From Rhynchonema sp. JSB1_4 (Eukaryota; Nematoda; Chromadorea; Monhysterida; Xyalidae): 64,000 bases of DNA. Positions 24,001 to 35,882 of the stretch are shown one piece after another. The notes below the pieces were generated by a model, which saw only the letters and a program-made list of their open reading frames with translations, did no database searches and was not told the origin of the DNA. The stretch spans positions 1-64,000 of the forward strand of contig JASAMV010003567.1 in NCBI GenBank assembly GCA_030248065.1, written 5' to 3'. Position numbers and translations under genes: made by a program. Positions within the stretch are counted from its first letter, which is position 1, and the number at the start of each line of letters is the position of its first letter.

Positions 24001-27000
24001 CAGAGCGGGTGCCAGCCGTGTGCGCAAGCGCAGTCGAACATTTCGGTCCGGATAAAAGTCTGTGAGTTCGGGCAGCACGTCACCAATACAGAACTCGCCC
24101 AGGTTGTTGCACGTCGTTCGGTATTGGGACGCATACTGGATGAAAATAAACGAAAAGGTTTGTAATGTCAACCTTTTTATTTTTTTACTTGAACATAGTC
24201 CGATTTCTGGTCGCGTTGTGTGCCAGTGCCTCGCCTGCACACGGTGGTTTTAGAGTCCAAGTCATAGAGAGGCGCCACCCATGCTGGCTGGACTCAATTG
24301 TTCGTGCCCCTGATTAACATTCAGGCGATCATGAAAGGTCGTAGAATAATAATCTTTGGCTTGGCGTGCGTGGTTGACAATCGCAAAAAAGTAAAACTCT
24401 AACCCTGTATCAAACACACAGATTAACCAACGTTAGTCGTGTAACTAAACCAACGCATGTACATACGTATATTTGATAATTTTAAGTGAACGAGTTCGCA
24501 ACACATCTGAAGTATGAAGCAGCAGCCGACCTCCGGGAATGTTTCCCTCGATGCCCATATATCCAAAGCGCCATTTCTGTGCGCATGATACAACAGTGAA
24601 TTAATGACTCGATCGCTGATGTACGCGTAGATCATTCGACGACGTGCGTCCTTGTACGTGACCAGCCTGGCGGCGTTGAATGGAGTTGGCTCGTTGTTCA
24701 TGGAAATTTCGGCTGAAATTTCTGTACAGGGTGACCCAAAAGTTCGGACACGCTCCTTTTGTGTAGCCGGGTTCGATTCTCAGTTTTTGTTTCAACGACT
24801 GCTTATCTCTGAACTCGGATACCTTTCGGTCACCCTATCACTTTTTGGCCCCGCTTTTTCAAACGCCAGAAACGCGAGCGCCAAGGCACCACCATATCAA
24901 CAAAATAGATACATCAGCATTGTGAGGCTGCTTCTGCTTAAAGGGTCTCCGCCATATATATGCGACCAAAACCAATCTCATTGAAACTTGGCACGGTAAC
25001 TCTGCTTGGTAAAAAACACTCACGGCCAAGAAAATTTTTTCCCATATCAGCTCCATGTTTGAGCCCGGAGGGCTGAAAGGTAAAAAATTTTGATCCTACC
25101 ACCGCATTGAAGTTAAAATACCGATCTGGTTTGGCATATTCTTTGTGTGCCGTGTGGTCATAAATGTTTCATAAACGCTTTGGCTCTAATTTAGGACCAT
25201 ATTCATTTTTTTGGTAGTACCACAGCTCGCGCTATTTTGCCAAAACCAGGTACATTTTAGAAAAAATTTTTCCGTTGTATTTTTGGGCCACATAGAAAGC
25301 GTGCAGAGCTTTACCGTAAAGCAGGTAAATAAGCCCATTAATCACGCTATTCAAGCGATCCAAGACCGATTTCCCATCGCTGATATAAGTTTCGACAAAA
25401 GCTCGCTCAACTGTGGTGAGCCTCAGTTTTTTTGCCTTTTTCTGGCGACCACAGGCACACTTCTATGTCATATTTTCCTATTTTAATAACAATGTACCGA
25501 GGTGATATAAGGCACGCCAGATAGTAAAAATATAATTGCTATTAATTATGTGCAAATCTATGTTGGTTCATCTGCATCCTTGGAGGTACGAGCAACAAAT
25601 AGATTTTACGCAAAATTCATAATTCTAGCAAATTTTAACCAAACCAGAAACCAAAAACAAGATCGGTATTTTAACTTCAATGTGCGGTGGTAGGGTCAAA
25701 ATTTTTTACGTTTCAGCCCTTCGGGCTCAGACAGGGAGCTGATATGGGAAAAAATTTTCTTGGCCGTGGGTGTTTTGGACCAAACCCAGTCACCGTGCCA
25801 AGTTTAATTGAGATTGATTTTGGTCGAATATATATGGAGGAGACCCTTTAAACCAACCAAATACACAACTGAACGTATCAAATTATTGTAGAGCTGACCT
25901 TTGCAACTGAACTCCATGTAGTTGTCCGTCTCGACCACTGGATTGCTCACCAGTCCATAGTCAATCTCGAGCTTTTTGAATTTCTGAAAGTCGACTAGTA
26001 TTGTTAAAAGTACAGAAGATTATTAATGATCCAAAAATCTCAACAGCGCCAAACCTGCACAAACGGCAGACTTTTCAAGAGGTTCTTCGTTCTTCGCATG
26101 TCCTCCTGGTCGAATGGCAGTACGAAATCTTTGGCACGACTGTGCCGCCAGATCTGTGGCCCGCTGTTGCTCGCACGATTCTTCTTTTGTGGCGCCAGAT
26201 CTGCCAAAAAACCATAATTGAACGGAAAAAGAAATATAATTAGGTAACTGACACATTACATGGATTCTGAATTACCCCGACAACTGCACACATAATGCAT
26301 CTGTTGAACAATAGGTAAAAGCCGGTGATGCAGCGCCCACGCACCTATCGGGACAAACATTTAAAAATTCGTTGTGCAAAAAAATATTTTGTAACTTTTC
26401 ACCGGGTTGCGGCAAACAGCAAAAATCTCAATCGTAATGCATAGTTCAAAGTATCGCATTACAATTCAATATGTAAGCGAGTGAATGGTTGAATGATACT
26501 TAAAAATGACCAAAAATTGCGAAATCGACGGTTCGCGACCTTGCTTGGAGAAGAAACGCATGTTCAGCTTCTCGACTTTCTCAAATCCAATGGTCGTTGG
26601 GATGCTCTGTATTTTTGCATCGATCTGTTTCTCGAACGACCGCGTTATGAGCGCGCACAGCTGCGTTTGCGCCACAGGCCTGAACTCGGTGTTCATGATG
26701 TTGTTCTGGAAAATTATTATGAAAATTAAAAATACGATAATACATACTGTACATACTTTGTTAAACAACGCAGTGGTACGCAGGATGATCATCAGGAGAA
26801 AATTTAGGTGAGCTATACTTAAACTGTATGTATAAAAGAAAAAGTAAGACATACTATATGTAAAAAGTGTGGACATTTTCAGCTCAAATCACCAAAATTG
26901 TCAACCTCAGGTAGGTCTCAGAAAAGTGGCTTCATGCGCTGTATAGGTCAAGTCGTGGAAAGAAGAGCAATAATCGGTGTTCTTTCGCGGGTCAAACTTG

Positions 27001-30000
27001 TGTGCTCAAAATTCTCATCCTCCAAGCGGCTTATACAGTAGCTCAATGTTCCATCTTCAATCAAAGAAAACATTTTGAAGAAAATATTGAAACCGAACCA
27101 AGGCCATGTTGAGGAAAGCGTTGCTGATCGGATTTTTTGTCTCAATCTTTCCGGTCATCTGATCAATCTCCAAGGCGCAGCTCGACAGTTTGACGACGGG
27201 CCGACTCTGAATCAGGGTTGGGAAAAAAATTTTTTTTAAAAAAAAATTTTTTTTAACAAAAGGTTTCTGAAAATATTTTTTTTTTTAAAAAAAAATTTTT
27301 TTAGAATTTTTCGGGGGAACAAAATGTTCTAAAACGTCCAAAAATGGCTTTTTTGGGGGTTATATTTTGTCATTTTTTCTCAAGGGTCAAAAAATTTTCT
27401 TCACAAAATCACTTTTGGGGCATATATTTGGTATCTAAGATGCCCCAAATGATGTTATTATACCTCCCCGTGATACGTGAGACACAGTATGCATGTACTT
27501 ACATGGTACTTTTATGTCATACCCCATCGAGTCGGTCATATGCGACTGATTCAGCGACGCGACAAGTCGTCGGTATCAGTAAAATTAAGACCAAGCCCCA
27601 ACAAAAGACCAACCCCCTTTTTGTGTGCAGCGTGTAGCTGACAAACTATTCTAAACATTCACCAAAAATTTTGTCTCAAAACGCTATGTACATTGAGTTA
27701 CAGCATGTTGAAAACACCTGCTAGTCCCCGTTGGGGGTTGGTCTAGTTTCTTATTTTTGAAAAAGAAAACCAAGTTGGTTGGCGGAGGAATTTTCGCGGA
27801 CAAAAAAGACCAAGCCCCAAAGCACGCGACCCCAACACACACACACACACACACACACACAAGATTGCTTCAGCACATGATTGTTGCATAATACCCCAGC
27901 TGTGTGTGTGTGTTGTATTAGGGACTTTACGCTCTCTCGGTGAGTGCGTCGCTGCTGGCCCGATAATTACGTTTATAATGTATCGTAAGGCGGCTTGGCT
28001 GTCGGCGTCTTTAGCACAGTGGCAAGCATATCTGACTGTGGTTGTTAGAGCCACGAGTTCGAAGCTTAAGCTTTTTGATGTTTTTCTTTATGTTTTCAAT
28101 GTGTAAATACAAATGATTTCAACAAACAGAAACCAATCGCTTCACACCCGACGTTTGCTTCAAAATACAATCAGAAAAACCCGGCCCAAAAAATCGGGCC
28201 GGATAGGACCGGGCTGACTTTTTCTGAATCCGGCCATGCCGGACCGAGGTAACCCGATTCCCACCTCTGTAACAAGCATTTTGAATGATAATGCTGCATT
28301 TAAGACGTTTTCATGAACCCCGCATAAATAAAAATAAATGGCAGAGAAAATGGGGGTTGGACTATTTTTCGGTTTTCAACTGCTCCGCCAAGGGGCTTGG
28401 TCTATATTTATTTTTTGTGAACTAAAACCAACCGACAAATAGCTTTGTTTTTGCTTGGATATGATGTTTCAAAGTCTACTTTTGTTTCTATGATGATCAG
28501 CAAGCTCCCTTACGTAGCCATGCCAAACATCAGCCTACCGAACCAAACCGTGTTGGAAATGCGGTCAGGCCAACTTCAAACGCTTTTTTCTCGAAAAAGT
28601 GGTTTTGGGGGTTGGTCTTATTTTTACTGATACCGACGAAGTATTTCTGGACCTTGTATTCTCAATTCTGTATGGTTTATGAGTGAATCTTGCTTATTCG
28701 ACCACAAACTGTTGTGCCTGATACCACAGAGCAGCAATCATCGGTCCATATCAAGCATAGACTGTTGGATCGCACCGAAATGACGTAAACACCCTTCATA
28801 AGTGATGCAAACCAAGTCACAAAAGCGACCAGGGTTGAAAAAAAAAATTTTTTTATTAACGAGCTTTTTTTTTTTTAAAAAAAAATTTTTTTTTTGATTT
28901 TTTTTTTGACGAAAAATTTTTTTATTGGAAAAAGTGTTGCAAACGACGTTTCAGGATAAATGAAATCGATACAACATATTTTTCAAAAATTGAAAAATTT
29001 TCGCCTCAGACCGAACTTGTGTGGTGACACCCGGTAGTATTGTGCAGATTCCATGGTCTCCGACCAGTTTGAGGTTGATGTTCACTAACGATGTTACTCT
29101 GATGTATTGTAGCATGCCGTACAACGTATTTTAATGCATCTAATGCCGTATATCTGATATACGACCATCAAAATATCGATTACAGCCCAAATCTTGCGCG
29201 TCAGATCGACTTTGCGCGCCCGGTTTTGCACCAGACCTGCATATATACATGTGTAGTAGCATCTAGTAGTACATTATCGGTGCCACATCACTATAAAAGA
29301 CCAGCCCCGCGCATCCCTGTACGGATTTGGGGACAATACAGGGCGCCGCAGGCGCGATTTTGGAAAAATTGTCTCGTCCACAGAAAAAAGTGTCATTTTT
29401 TTTGCCTCGAAAAAGGCCATTTTTGGACATTTCAGCCCATTTTGGGCAACTTTTTTTTATTAAAAAAAAAAAGCAAAATCTGAGTTTCAAAAAAAAAAAT
29501 TTTTTTTTTAAAAAAAAAATTTTTTAATTGACCACTTTTTTTTTTTGAAACAACCCTGAAAGCGACTTGTCAATTAAAGTTGCATTTTTTCGCGATTTTG
29601 CGCGTTTTTTAGGCAAATTTGGTAAAAATTTCCCCGAATCTCAGACTTTTTAAAAAAATATTTTTTTTTAATTTTTTTTTAAATTTTTTTTTAAAAACTT
29701 GTTTAAAAAATTTTTTTCCAACCCTGCTCTGAATGATTTGACACACTGTCATTTCAGTCACGAGCATACTTATAGTAAATTTCCAAATTCGCTGCCGCAC
29801 AATAAAATACGCCCAATAGTTAATGCCAAGTTATAACCCCGAACTCTAACCATGCGCGGTTCCGAAACATTGCGCGCGCAGCTGCCTGGCAGGCAAGCTG
29901 CGTGTGCGTTGGCTGTCCGAATGTTTCACAAGTTGATTTTCGGGTTCAGAACCTGACATTAACTATGGCGCGTACCTTACTGTGCGGCAGCGAATTAGGA

Positions 30001-32195
30001 AATTTACTATACTAGATAAACACGAAGGTGGCCAACGCACTGCAACAACAAGCATAGGCACACGCTGACCTGATTTCTGCCCAGTAACATTTCGAACTGT
30101 GCTTGAATGTCCTTCAGATTAATATTCCACACGCTGGCGGTGTTGGTGGCCGGATCCCCAAAATCCAGTGCGACTTTATTTCGGAGCATTTCAACATAAT
30201 ACGTGCCAGTGCCTGATAGCGTGCCGTTTATTCTGGAAGGGCATGCGCGCCGGTACAATATGTACACATATGTACATATGTACCTTCAAGATAATGAAAA
30301 CATGTTTATAATGAATACTTTTTAATCGATACACGCCGCTTCACGATCTGCCGTTGAACTTCTAATCTGTTTAGTGAATACATATTCTTTGTGGTGGTCA
30401 TATATTCATTTTCCTATTATTAGACGCTATTAATTTTGATCAACGGAAAGGGTTGTTCACACACAAGCCTTGCCAGCATCCCTGCTACATACTGTATGAC
30501 CAGTTTGCACGTGACCAAGGAATGACACCAAGTCGCCAAAGTTGATAGTGGACGTGCCACTCTTGAACCAGCTATCTTGTTTCAAAAACATCATCAAAAG
30601 ACCACACCCGATTTCCCCATCAGCCAAATGCCAAACGAGCCGATTGGGACTCAGCAAACGGCCGACCAAACGCGGCGACTTGTAATGCGTGACAAACAGA
30701 TCGGTGATCACTGCACCGCCAAGCTGAAATCGGGTTGCATTTGCCAGGTTTTTTTGGAAAGAATGGTTGGTTTTTCGTAATGTTTCTATCTGTTGCTGCT
30801 CATGTTATTCCAAATGTCACACGTTTTTTGGCTTATAGCAATGTCGTCATATTTTGTTGTCAAATCACATGTATTATTTTCGCGCTCATTTGGGGCTCAT
30901 GTATTATTGCTTGTTCGACGACTTTATGTGAAGACATGATTTGACGACAAAACTATTAGCCGTTTTTTACGTCCTCTCGTATTCATGTGTGCGTGCGATA
31001 TGTGAAATGAAAACTATGGGTGATATTTTCGAAACGGTGTAAAGGTCAGTTGGGTGTAAAGGTCGGTGGAAAGCTCGGTCGACAGCTCAGTGTGATCGAC
31101 CTTGGTGTAAACTTGAAACATTCCACGTTAATAACAGGCAATGTTTCACGTTTACACCGAGCTACGCCGACCGAGCTTTCGATCGAACTTTACAACGACC
31201 TTTGCGCCCAACTGACCTTTACACCGTTTCGAAAATTCCACCCAATGACTTGGCTTAGTGATTGCAAAATCACATCAGCCACGTGTTCGAAACTATTTAA
31301 TGAAAAAGCCTTTTTAATGAGAACTGCAACTACAACGGGCCGAATTCATGATAGCCCAATTACGCGCAAGCGAAATTGTGCTCGCGAAACCCGATGCCGC
31401 ACGTGTAAAATGTAGGCATTTGGATTGTACAATCGAATTGCGCAAGCGCCAGCAATTCTCGAAGAACGCTCCCCAACTCGGTGCGTAAATTCCCTTTTGG
31501 TGCTATCAAGACTTGCGTGCGTTGAACGATGCTGCTTTTCGCACGCAACAAATTGAAGTCAGCTATGTACATAGCTAAAAGTTGTCTGTCACCGTGCGCT
31601 CTTCTCACTGCGCAATCGCAAGCCAATTGCGCAACTGCAGTGGCTGCGCGCGCAAGCGTTTTCGAGAAGTCGACCCTATGTGTCACATCTCGGTATCACA
31701 GAGACCGACGAGTGACGTGTGATACATGCTTTAGTGACAAATCTGACATATCAAAGTTGACTCGTTTTCAACGTTTGCAGCCCAAGGCCAAAGCCGAGCA
31801 CTTGAATGCGCACTAACGTTTGTGCCGTCAATCCTGTCGAATTTGATCGTCGGCATGTACATAATCATCAGCTGTTTCACCAGATCACTGAAGTAGTCGA
31901 CACCTGTGTGTGCACACGCGCTTGGATTTGAGGGTGGGATGTTTGAAAAGAAAAAACAAATACGAAATTTTGAAATTACTCCATCCAGACTTCGGACGTG
32001 CGGCTGGTGATACCAGATTTGGCAAAGGTGTGTACAATGCTATGCCTCACCTCTCTGACTAATCCGTAATTTCAGTCCTGGATTATTCTTGTGATTGCCG
32101 AGTCCAAGAAACGGAAAGTATTCGGTCAGCGCTGTTGTTGTTATCCAGCAGAACGTGCACAAAAGCGATACGAATAGTAACGAGGGTGTTTTGAC
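21076..32195 (-). CDS. BPI/LBP/CETP-family lipid-binding secreted protein (12 exons, 5' incomplete)
   Basis: Twelve minus-strand exons join in consistent phase: 32051-32195, 31818-31903, 30527-30723, 30070-30232, 27099-27206, 26540-26705, 26055-26200, 25899-25983, 24531-24712, 23992-24135, 22759-22978 and 21076-21410 (stop TGA). They give about 658 residues, near the size expected for nematode BPI-like proteins. The first visible exon has a hydrophobic signal-like segment, then NNPGLKLRISQRG, matching the family's opening (NPGL..R....G). Cysteines in SSCALEID and TQLCALI fit the conserved N-terminal disulfide. IDYGLVSNPV, MIYAYISDRVINSLLYHA, LPELTDFYPDRNVRLRLR and GIPLPILSAARLS are typical of the second barrel. 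The family binds lipopolysaccharide or lipids extracellularly. The starting Met exon was not identified. The exon 3 donor is the least sure boundary. Introns carry numerous transposons. Confidence 0.87.
21625..21983. mobile_element. Inverted-repeat MITE, TA target
   Basis: The left end GTTCAACCACGAGCTCATGA and the right end TCATGAGTTCGTGGTTGGAC are inverted repeats flanked by TA. It is homologous to 39137-39300 along its ends and in words such as GCCAGATTCAAAAATGCGCC. It lies in the last intron of the BPI-like gene. Confidence 0.75.
22186..22504. mobile_element. Palindromic MITE with ~70-bp arms, TA target
   Basis: The left end TTGGTCGCACAATGACTAAT extends to a CTGATTCAG word and is mirrored by the right end ending ATTAGTCATTGTGCGACCAA. 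TA flanks both ends. The middle is itself partly palindromic. It lies in an intron of the BPI-like gene; a relic copy is at 11139. Confidence 0.85.
23056..23240. mobile_element. Short MITE with TTA duplication (Harbinger-like)
   Basis: The terminal repeats TACTAGTGTTGTCAACG and CGTTGACAACACTAGTA are flanked by TTA at 23053-23055 and 23241-23243. A 3-bp TTA duplication is typical of PIF/Harbinger. The GTTGTCAACG core recurs in the element at 42387-42970. Confidence 0.75.
24725..24838. mobile_element. Short mariner-like MITE
   Basis: The ends ACAGGGTGACCCAAAAGTTC and GGATACCTTTCGGTCACCCTA are imperfect inverted repeats starting near TA. The AGGGTGACC..AAAGT style end resembles Tc1/mariner termini. 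It sits just upstream, on the minus strand, of exon 9 of the BPI-like gene. Confidence 0.6.
24942..25847. mobile_element. Foldback element with TTAA target, ~240-bp arms
   Basis: Long imperfect inverted repeats start AGGGTCTCCGCCATATATA and end with the complementary GGAGGAGACCCT. Both are flanked by TTAA (24938-24941, 25848-25851). TTAA targets are diagnostic of piggyBac-type transposition. It has no coding capacity and lies in the intron between exons 8 and 9 of the BPI-like gene. Confidence 0.8.
27568..28638. mobile_element. Element nested in the hAT-like element
   Basis: The ends CGTCGGTATCAGTAAAATTA and TTTTTACTGATACCGACG are inverted repeats flanked by AAGT (27564-27567, 28639-28642). 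The paralogous copy at 43323-43928 lacks it and reads straight through the target, confirming an insertion of ~1.07 kb. It contains a (CA)n tract at ~27838-27861 and, near 28178-28269, a truncated GC-rich repeat ending CCCGATTCCCACCTCTG. The superfamily is uncertain. Confidence 0.8.
28830..29558. mobile_element. Second nested hAT-like MITE, 729 bp
   Basis: The ends CAGGGTTG and CAACCCTG continue into A/T runs and are flanked by the exact 8-bp duplication AAAGCGAC (28822-28829, 29559-29566). It is homologous, in inverse orientation, to 40634-41296 (shared GCGCCGCAGGCGCGATTTTG and GTACAACGTATTTTAATGCA stretches). Confidence 0.9.
30834..30960. mobile_element. Small inverted-repeat element, copy 1
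   Basis: The segment from ATGTCGTCATATTTTGTTG to ATGATTTGACGACAAAACTA recurs inverted at 45073-45211, including TCGCGCTCAT and GGGCTCATGTATTATTG words. The ends share a TTTGTCGTCAAATCATGTC-type inverted repeat. Confidence 0.65.
31017..31250. mobile_element. Palindromic MITE with TTTTCGAAACGG arms
   Basis: The arm TTTTCGAAACGGTGTAAAGG continues CAGTTGGGTG... and is mirrored at the right end (CCTTTACACCGTTTCGAAAA). Related fragments lie at 44265-44390, 50950-51010 and 59756-59945. No clear target duplication was seen. Confidence 0.75.
31260..31810. other. No gene recognised
   Basis: Intronic sequence of the BPI-like gene between exons 2 and 3. Words such as GCGCAAGC recur, but no defined repeat boundaries or exons were found. 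Confidence 0.4.
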
Positions 32196-32219
32196 CTAAA
32201 AATAAGAAAGACAATTATT

Positions 32220-32880
32220 TAACAAAGCAAAAGAGTTAAATTGCAAAATTTCACATGACATGGTGCACACACCATTTTTGTCGAAGCAGATTGGCGCAGA
32301 AATTTTTTGATGAAGATATTCTGATCTGAAAAACTGTATTGGAATGATCAACTTTTGTGCAAAAGAGACAGATGAAGTAATGGTGTGTCTATTGCATGTA
32401 GTTTCTCTATCAGTTTGACAAACAGCACACGCGCATACAGATTTTGGTACGTCATGCGTTTCTGTTTGGAAATTTATATTAGTGTCTCAGTTTGTGTTAT
32501 ATAGAACTTGGCGTTCAGAGTTCTTTCTCAGGCGACCAGAAAAAATACAAACGCGCCGCGCGCAAGGGCCAAAAGGCATTCTATAGAAAGAGAACAAGAA
32601 CATATTTCTGCAATGTGGTTTCACGCAAGGCTTCACCGGTGAAGTATTGACGGTGTTTTTATGTCATTAGATGTCGTGGTTTGGTTTGAGTATGATTTCA
32701 CAATTCCGCGAAGAAATTTTTTAACAAAAGTTCACAAGCGTATGAATGATTCAACCTGCATGTGCATCTCTACGATCGCGTGGAGCTGATGCGGCTCCAA
32801 ACTTTTTTAGTATATCGATAATAATGACCGCTGACACGTCCATGAGGATTAGAAACTATAAATAGAGTGACTGAATAATC
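32220..32880. other. Upstream region of the BPI-like gene
   Basis: It should hold the first exon, with the initiator Met and 5' UTR, or that exon lies beyond the palindrome. No ATG exon with a matching donor was identified with confidence. Confidence 0.3.
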
Positions 32881-32881
32881 G

Positions 32882-34097
32882 ACTAGGAAAAAAGTGCCGG
32901 AGGCAGCGCCGTATACCTTGGTTGTGGTGACCACATGTTGTCACTCTGTTTCTGATGATATAATGGGTCAAAACAAGCACCTTGTCCTCTATGCAGTATT
33001 TCCGTCAGTTTCTGATGATATAATGGATCAAAACAAGCACCCTGGCCTTCATGCACTGTGTCACACAGTTTCTGATGATACAATGGGTCAAAACAAGCCT
33101 GTTCGTTCACTTTGACGACAACCAAGGTATACGCCGCGCGCTCGCCGGGGAGTTACCACCATTGTTTGTGTCATCAACTGCGAGTTAAATGGGTCAGCCA
33201 ATTTTGTTGCCGGTCACAAACACAGTTTTCGAAATGATCAGTGATGTACAAACTGAGTGTCCTAGTCGACCAACCAGTGTCACAGATTTTAGAACGCTAT
33301 GGTTCATTTAAGTTGGCAGTCGTCTAACTTGTGTCATAAATTGCGGAACTTACAGTCGTGGTTCAACCGGTGATAATCTAGTCGTGCAACTAGCGTCACA
33401 AGTTGCTCAACCAAGTGATTCAACTAAGCTAGTGATAATATAGTCGTCCAACTAGTCTCTCAAACTGCGGTACGTGGTGGTGGAACTTGTGATGATTGCA
33501 TAAGTCGTCCATTGACGGCGCGATAGCCTGGTAGTAACAGTAGAACCTAGTGATGGTATCATAGTCGTTCGACCAGTGTTGCGTAGGCGATCGCCGATCT
33601 CGTTCATGGAGGTAATTTCATTTCAGTTGTGAATTGTGCTCTAGGTTGGACTTTTCGTCAATTTTTGCATTGGATCTTTTCATGATGTTACATCCTCACA
33701 AGTTTGTCGGTTGTGAAAGCTTGATTTTAGTTCCAAATACAAATGCATAAGCTTCCGTGGAAAGTTTGACTTGTCGTAACGTGGACCCATTTAACTCGCA
33801 GTTGATGACACAAACAATGGTGGTAACTCCCCGGCGAGCGCGCGGCGTATACCTTGGTTGTCGTCAAAGTGAACGAACAGGCTTGTTTTGACCCATTGTA
33901 TCATCAGAAACTGTGTGACACAGTGCATGAAGGCCAGGGTGCTTGTTTTGATCCATTATATCATCAGAAACTGACGGAAATACTGCATAGAGGACAAGGT
34001 GCTTGTTTTGACCCATTATATCATCAGAAACAGAGTGACAACATGTGGTCACCACAACCAAGGTATACGGCGCTGCCTCCGGCACTTTTTTCCTAGT
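32882..34097. repeat. Foldback element: apparently identical 314-bp arms, 588-bp spacer
   Basis: The left arm 32882-33195 and right arm 33784-34097 are inverted copies that look identical throughout: the same 80-codon open frame is read on opposite strands. Each arm contains three internal ~60-bp repeats with TTTCTGATGATATAATGGGTC words. A diverged third copy of part of the arm follows at 34150-34290. The spacer carries AGTCGT / CTAGT-type short repeats. A foldback transposon or a recent inverted duplication; an assembly inversion artefact should also be considered. Confidence 0.85.
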
Positions 34098-34399
34098 TTT
34101 GACCCTTTTGTCAACTTCAATTAAAAAATGTATCCTTTTTTTTCAGGCACTCATGTTTTGATACCTCATATTATCAAAAAACTGACTGAAATGCTGCATA
34201 TAGGTCAAGATGCATATTTTGGCCCATTATATCATCAGAAACTAAGTGACAACGTGTGGTCACCACAACCAAAGTATACGGCGATGCCTCCGGCTATTTT
34301 TTTCCTAGTTTTGTCCCTTTTGTCAACTTCAAATAAAAATCTATCTTTTTTTTCAGGCACCTACAAAAATGTATCGCGCAACTGCGGCGAAAAAGCAGC

Positions 34400-35830
34400 A
34401 AATCACACGGCCAATACCCGCACTGCCTAGTTGTGCGACGAGCATTGGAAAATAGTCGTACAATTAAGACCGCAACTTGATACTGGTCGCACAACTAAAC
34501 CACACTACAGCCTAGTCGCACCCGCACTGCCTAGTTGTGCGACGAGCATCAGAAAATAGTCGTACAATTAAGACCGCAACTTGATACTGGTCGAACAACT
34601 AAACTACACTATAACCGCACGATAGTCGCACGATTAACATCACACGCACTACCGAGTCACGCAGCCATTACCATAATACCCGCACTGCCTAGTTGTGCGA
34701 CGAGCATCAGAAAATAGTCGTACAATTAAGACAACTACCCGCACTGCCTAGTTGTGCGACGAGCATCGGAAAATAGTCGTACAATTAAGACCGCAACTTG
34801 ATACTGGTCGCACAACTAAACCACACTACAGCCTAGTCGCACCCGCACTGCCTAGTTGTGCGACGAGCATCAGAAAATAGTCGTACAATTAAGACCGCAA
34901 CTTGATACTGGTCGCACAACTAAACTACACTATAACCTAGTCGCACGATTAACATCACACGCACTACCGAGTCACACGATTAACATCACACGCACTACCG
35001 CGTCACACAGCCAATACCCGCACTGCCTAGTTGTGCGACAAGCATCAGAAAATAGTCGTACAATTAAGACCGCAACTTGATACTGTTCGCACAACTAAAC
35101 TACACTATAACCGAGTCACATGATTAACATCACACGCACTACCGAATCACACAGCCAATACCCGCACTGCCTAGTTGTGCGACGAGCATCAGAAAATAGT
35201 CGTACAATTAAGACCGCAACTTGATACTAGTGGCACAACTAAACCACACTATAACCTAGTCGCACGATTAACATCACACGCACTACCGCGTCACACAGCC
35301 AATACCCGCACTGCCTAGTTGTGCGACGAGCATCAGAAAATAGTCGTACAATTAAGAACGGAACTTGATACTGGTCGCACAACTAAACTAGACTACAATC
35401 TAGTCGCACGATTAACAGTCGTACAATTAAGACCGCAACTTGATACTGGTCGCACAACTACCTAAACTACACTATAACCTAGTCGCACGACTAACATAAT
35501 ATGCATTACCGAGTCACACAGCCATTACCATAATACCCGCACTGCCTAGCTGTGCGACGAGCACCAGAAAACAGTCGTACAATTAAGACCGCAACTTGAT
35601 GCTGATCGCACAACTAAACTACACTATAACCTACTCGCACGACTAACAGTCGTACAATTAAGACCGCAACTTGATACTGGTCGCACAACTAAACTACACT
35701 ATAACCTAGTCGCACGACTAACATCACACGCATTACCGAGTCACACAGCCATTACCATAATACCCGCACTACCTAGTTGTGCGACGAGCATCAGAAAGTA
35801 GTCGTACAATTAAGACCGCAACTTGTTACC
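34400..35830. repeat. ~140-bp complex satellite, about 10 copies
   Basis: Units containing CCCGCACTGCCTAGTTGTGC, CAGAAAATAGTCGTACAATT, AAGACCGCAACTTGATACTG and ATTAACATCACACGCACTAC blocks, with block shuffling and copy-length variation (about 60-230 bp spacing). It abuts the 3' side of the basic-protein exons at 35883. Confidence 0.88.
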
Positions 35831-35882
35831 TGTTCTACTTGACACCCGAAATATGAAAAAACCAAAGAGGCAAAAAACTAAC

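Larger units (their letters stand above)
27213..29726. mobile_element. hAT-like element inserted on a splice acceptor
   Basis: The ends CAGGGTTGGGAAAAAAATT and AATTTTTTTCCAACCCTG are flanked by the exact 8-bp duplication CTCTGAAT (27205-27212, 29727-29734). On the minus strand the duplication reads ATTCAG/AG, which is the acceptor of exon 5 of the BPI-like gene, so the acceptor exists twice. The copy beside the exon now follows the element's own T-rich terminal repeat. Internally it holds two further insertions (27568-28638 and 28830-29558). Without them it corresponds to the 606-bp copy at 43323-43928, which is in the opposite orientation. Confidence 0.9.

Noticed and set aside
32883..34096. 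80-codon protein encoded identically on both strands
   Set aside because: Consequence of the perfect inverted repeat; the internal 60-bp repeats make the peptide repetitive.
34400..35830. CRISPR-like array
   Set aside because: Units are ~60-230 bp apart with repeated, not unique, intervening blocks, and the genome is eukaryotic.
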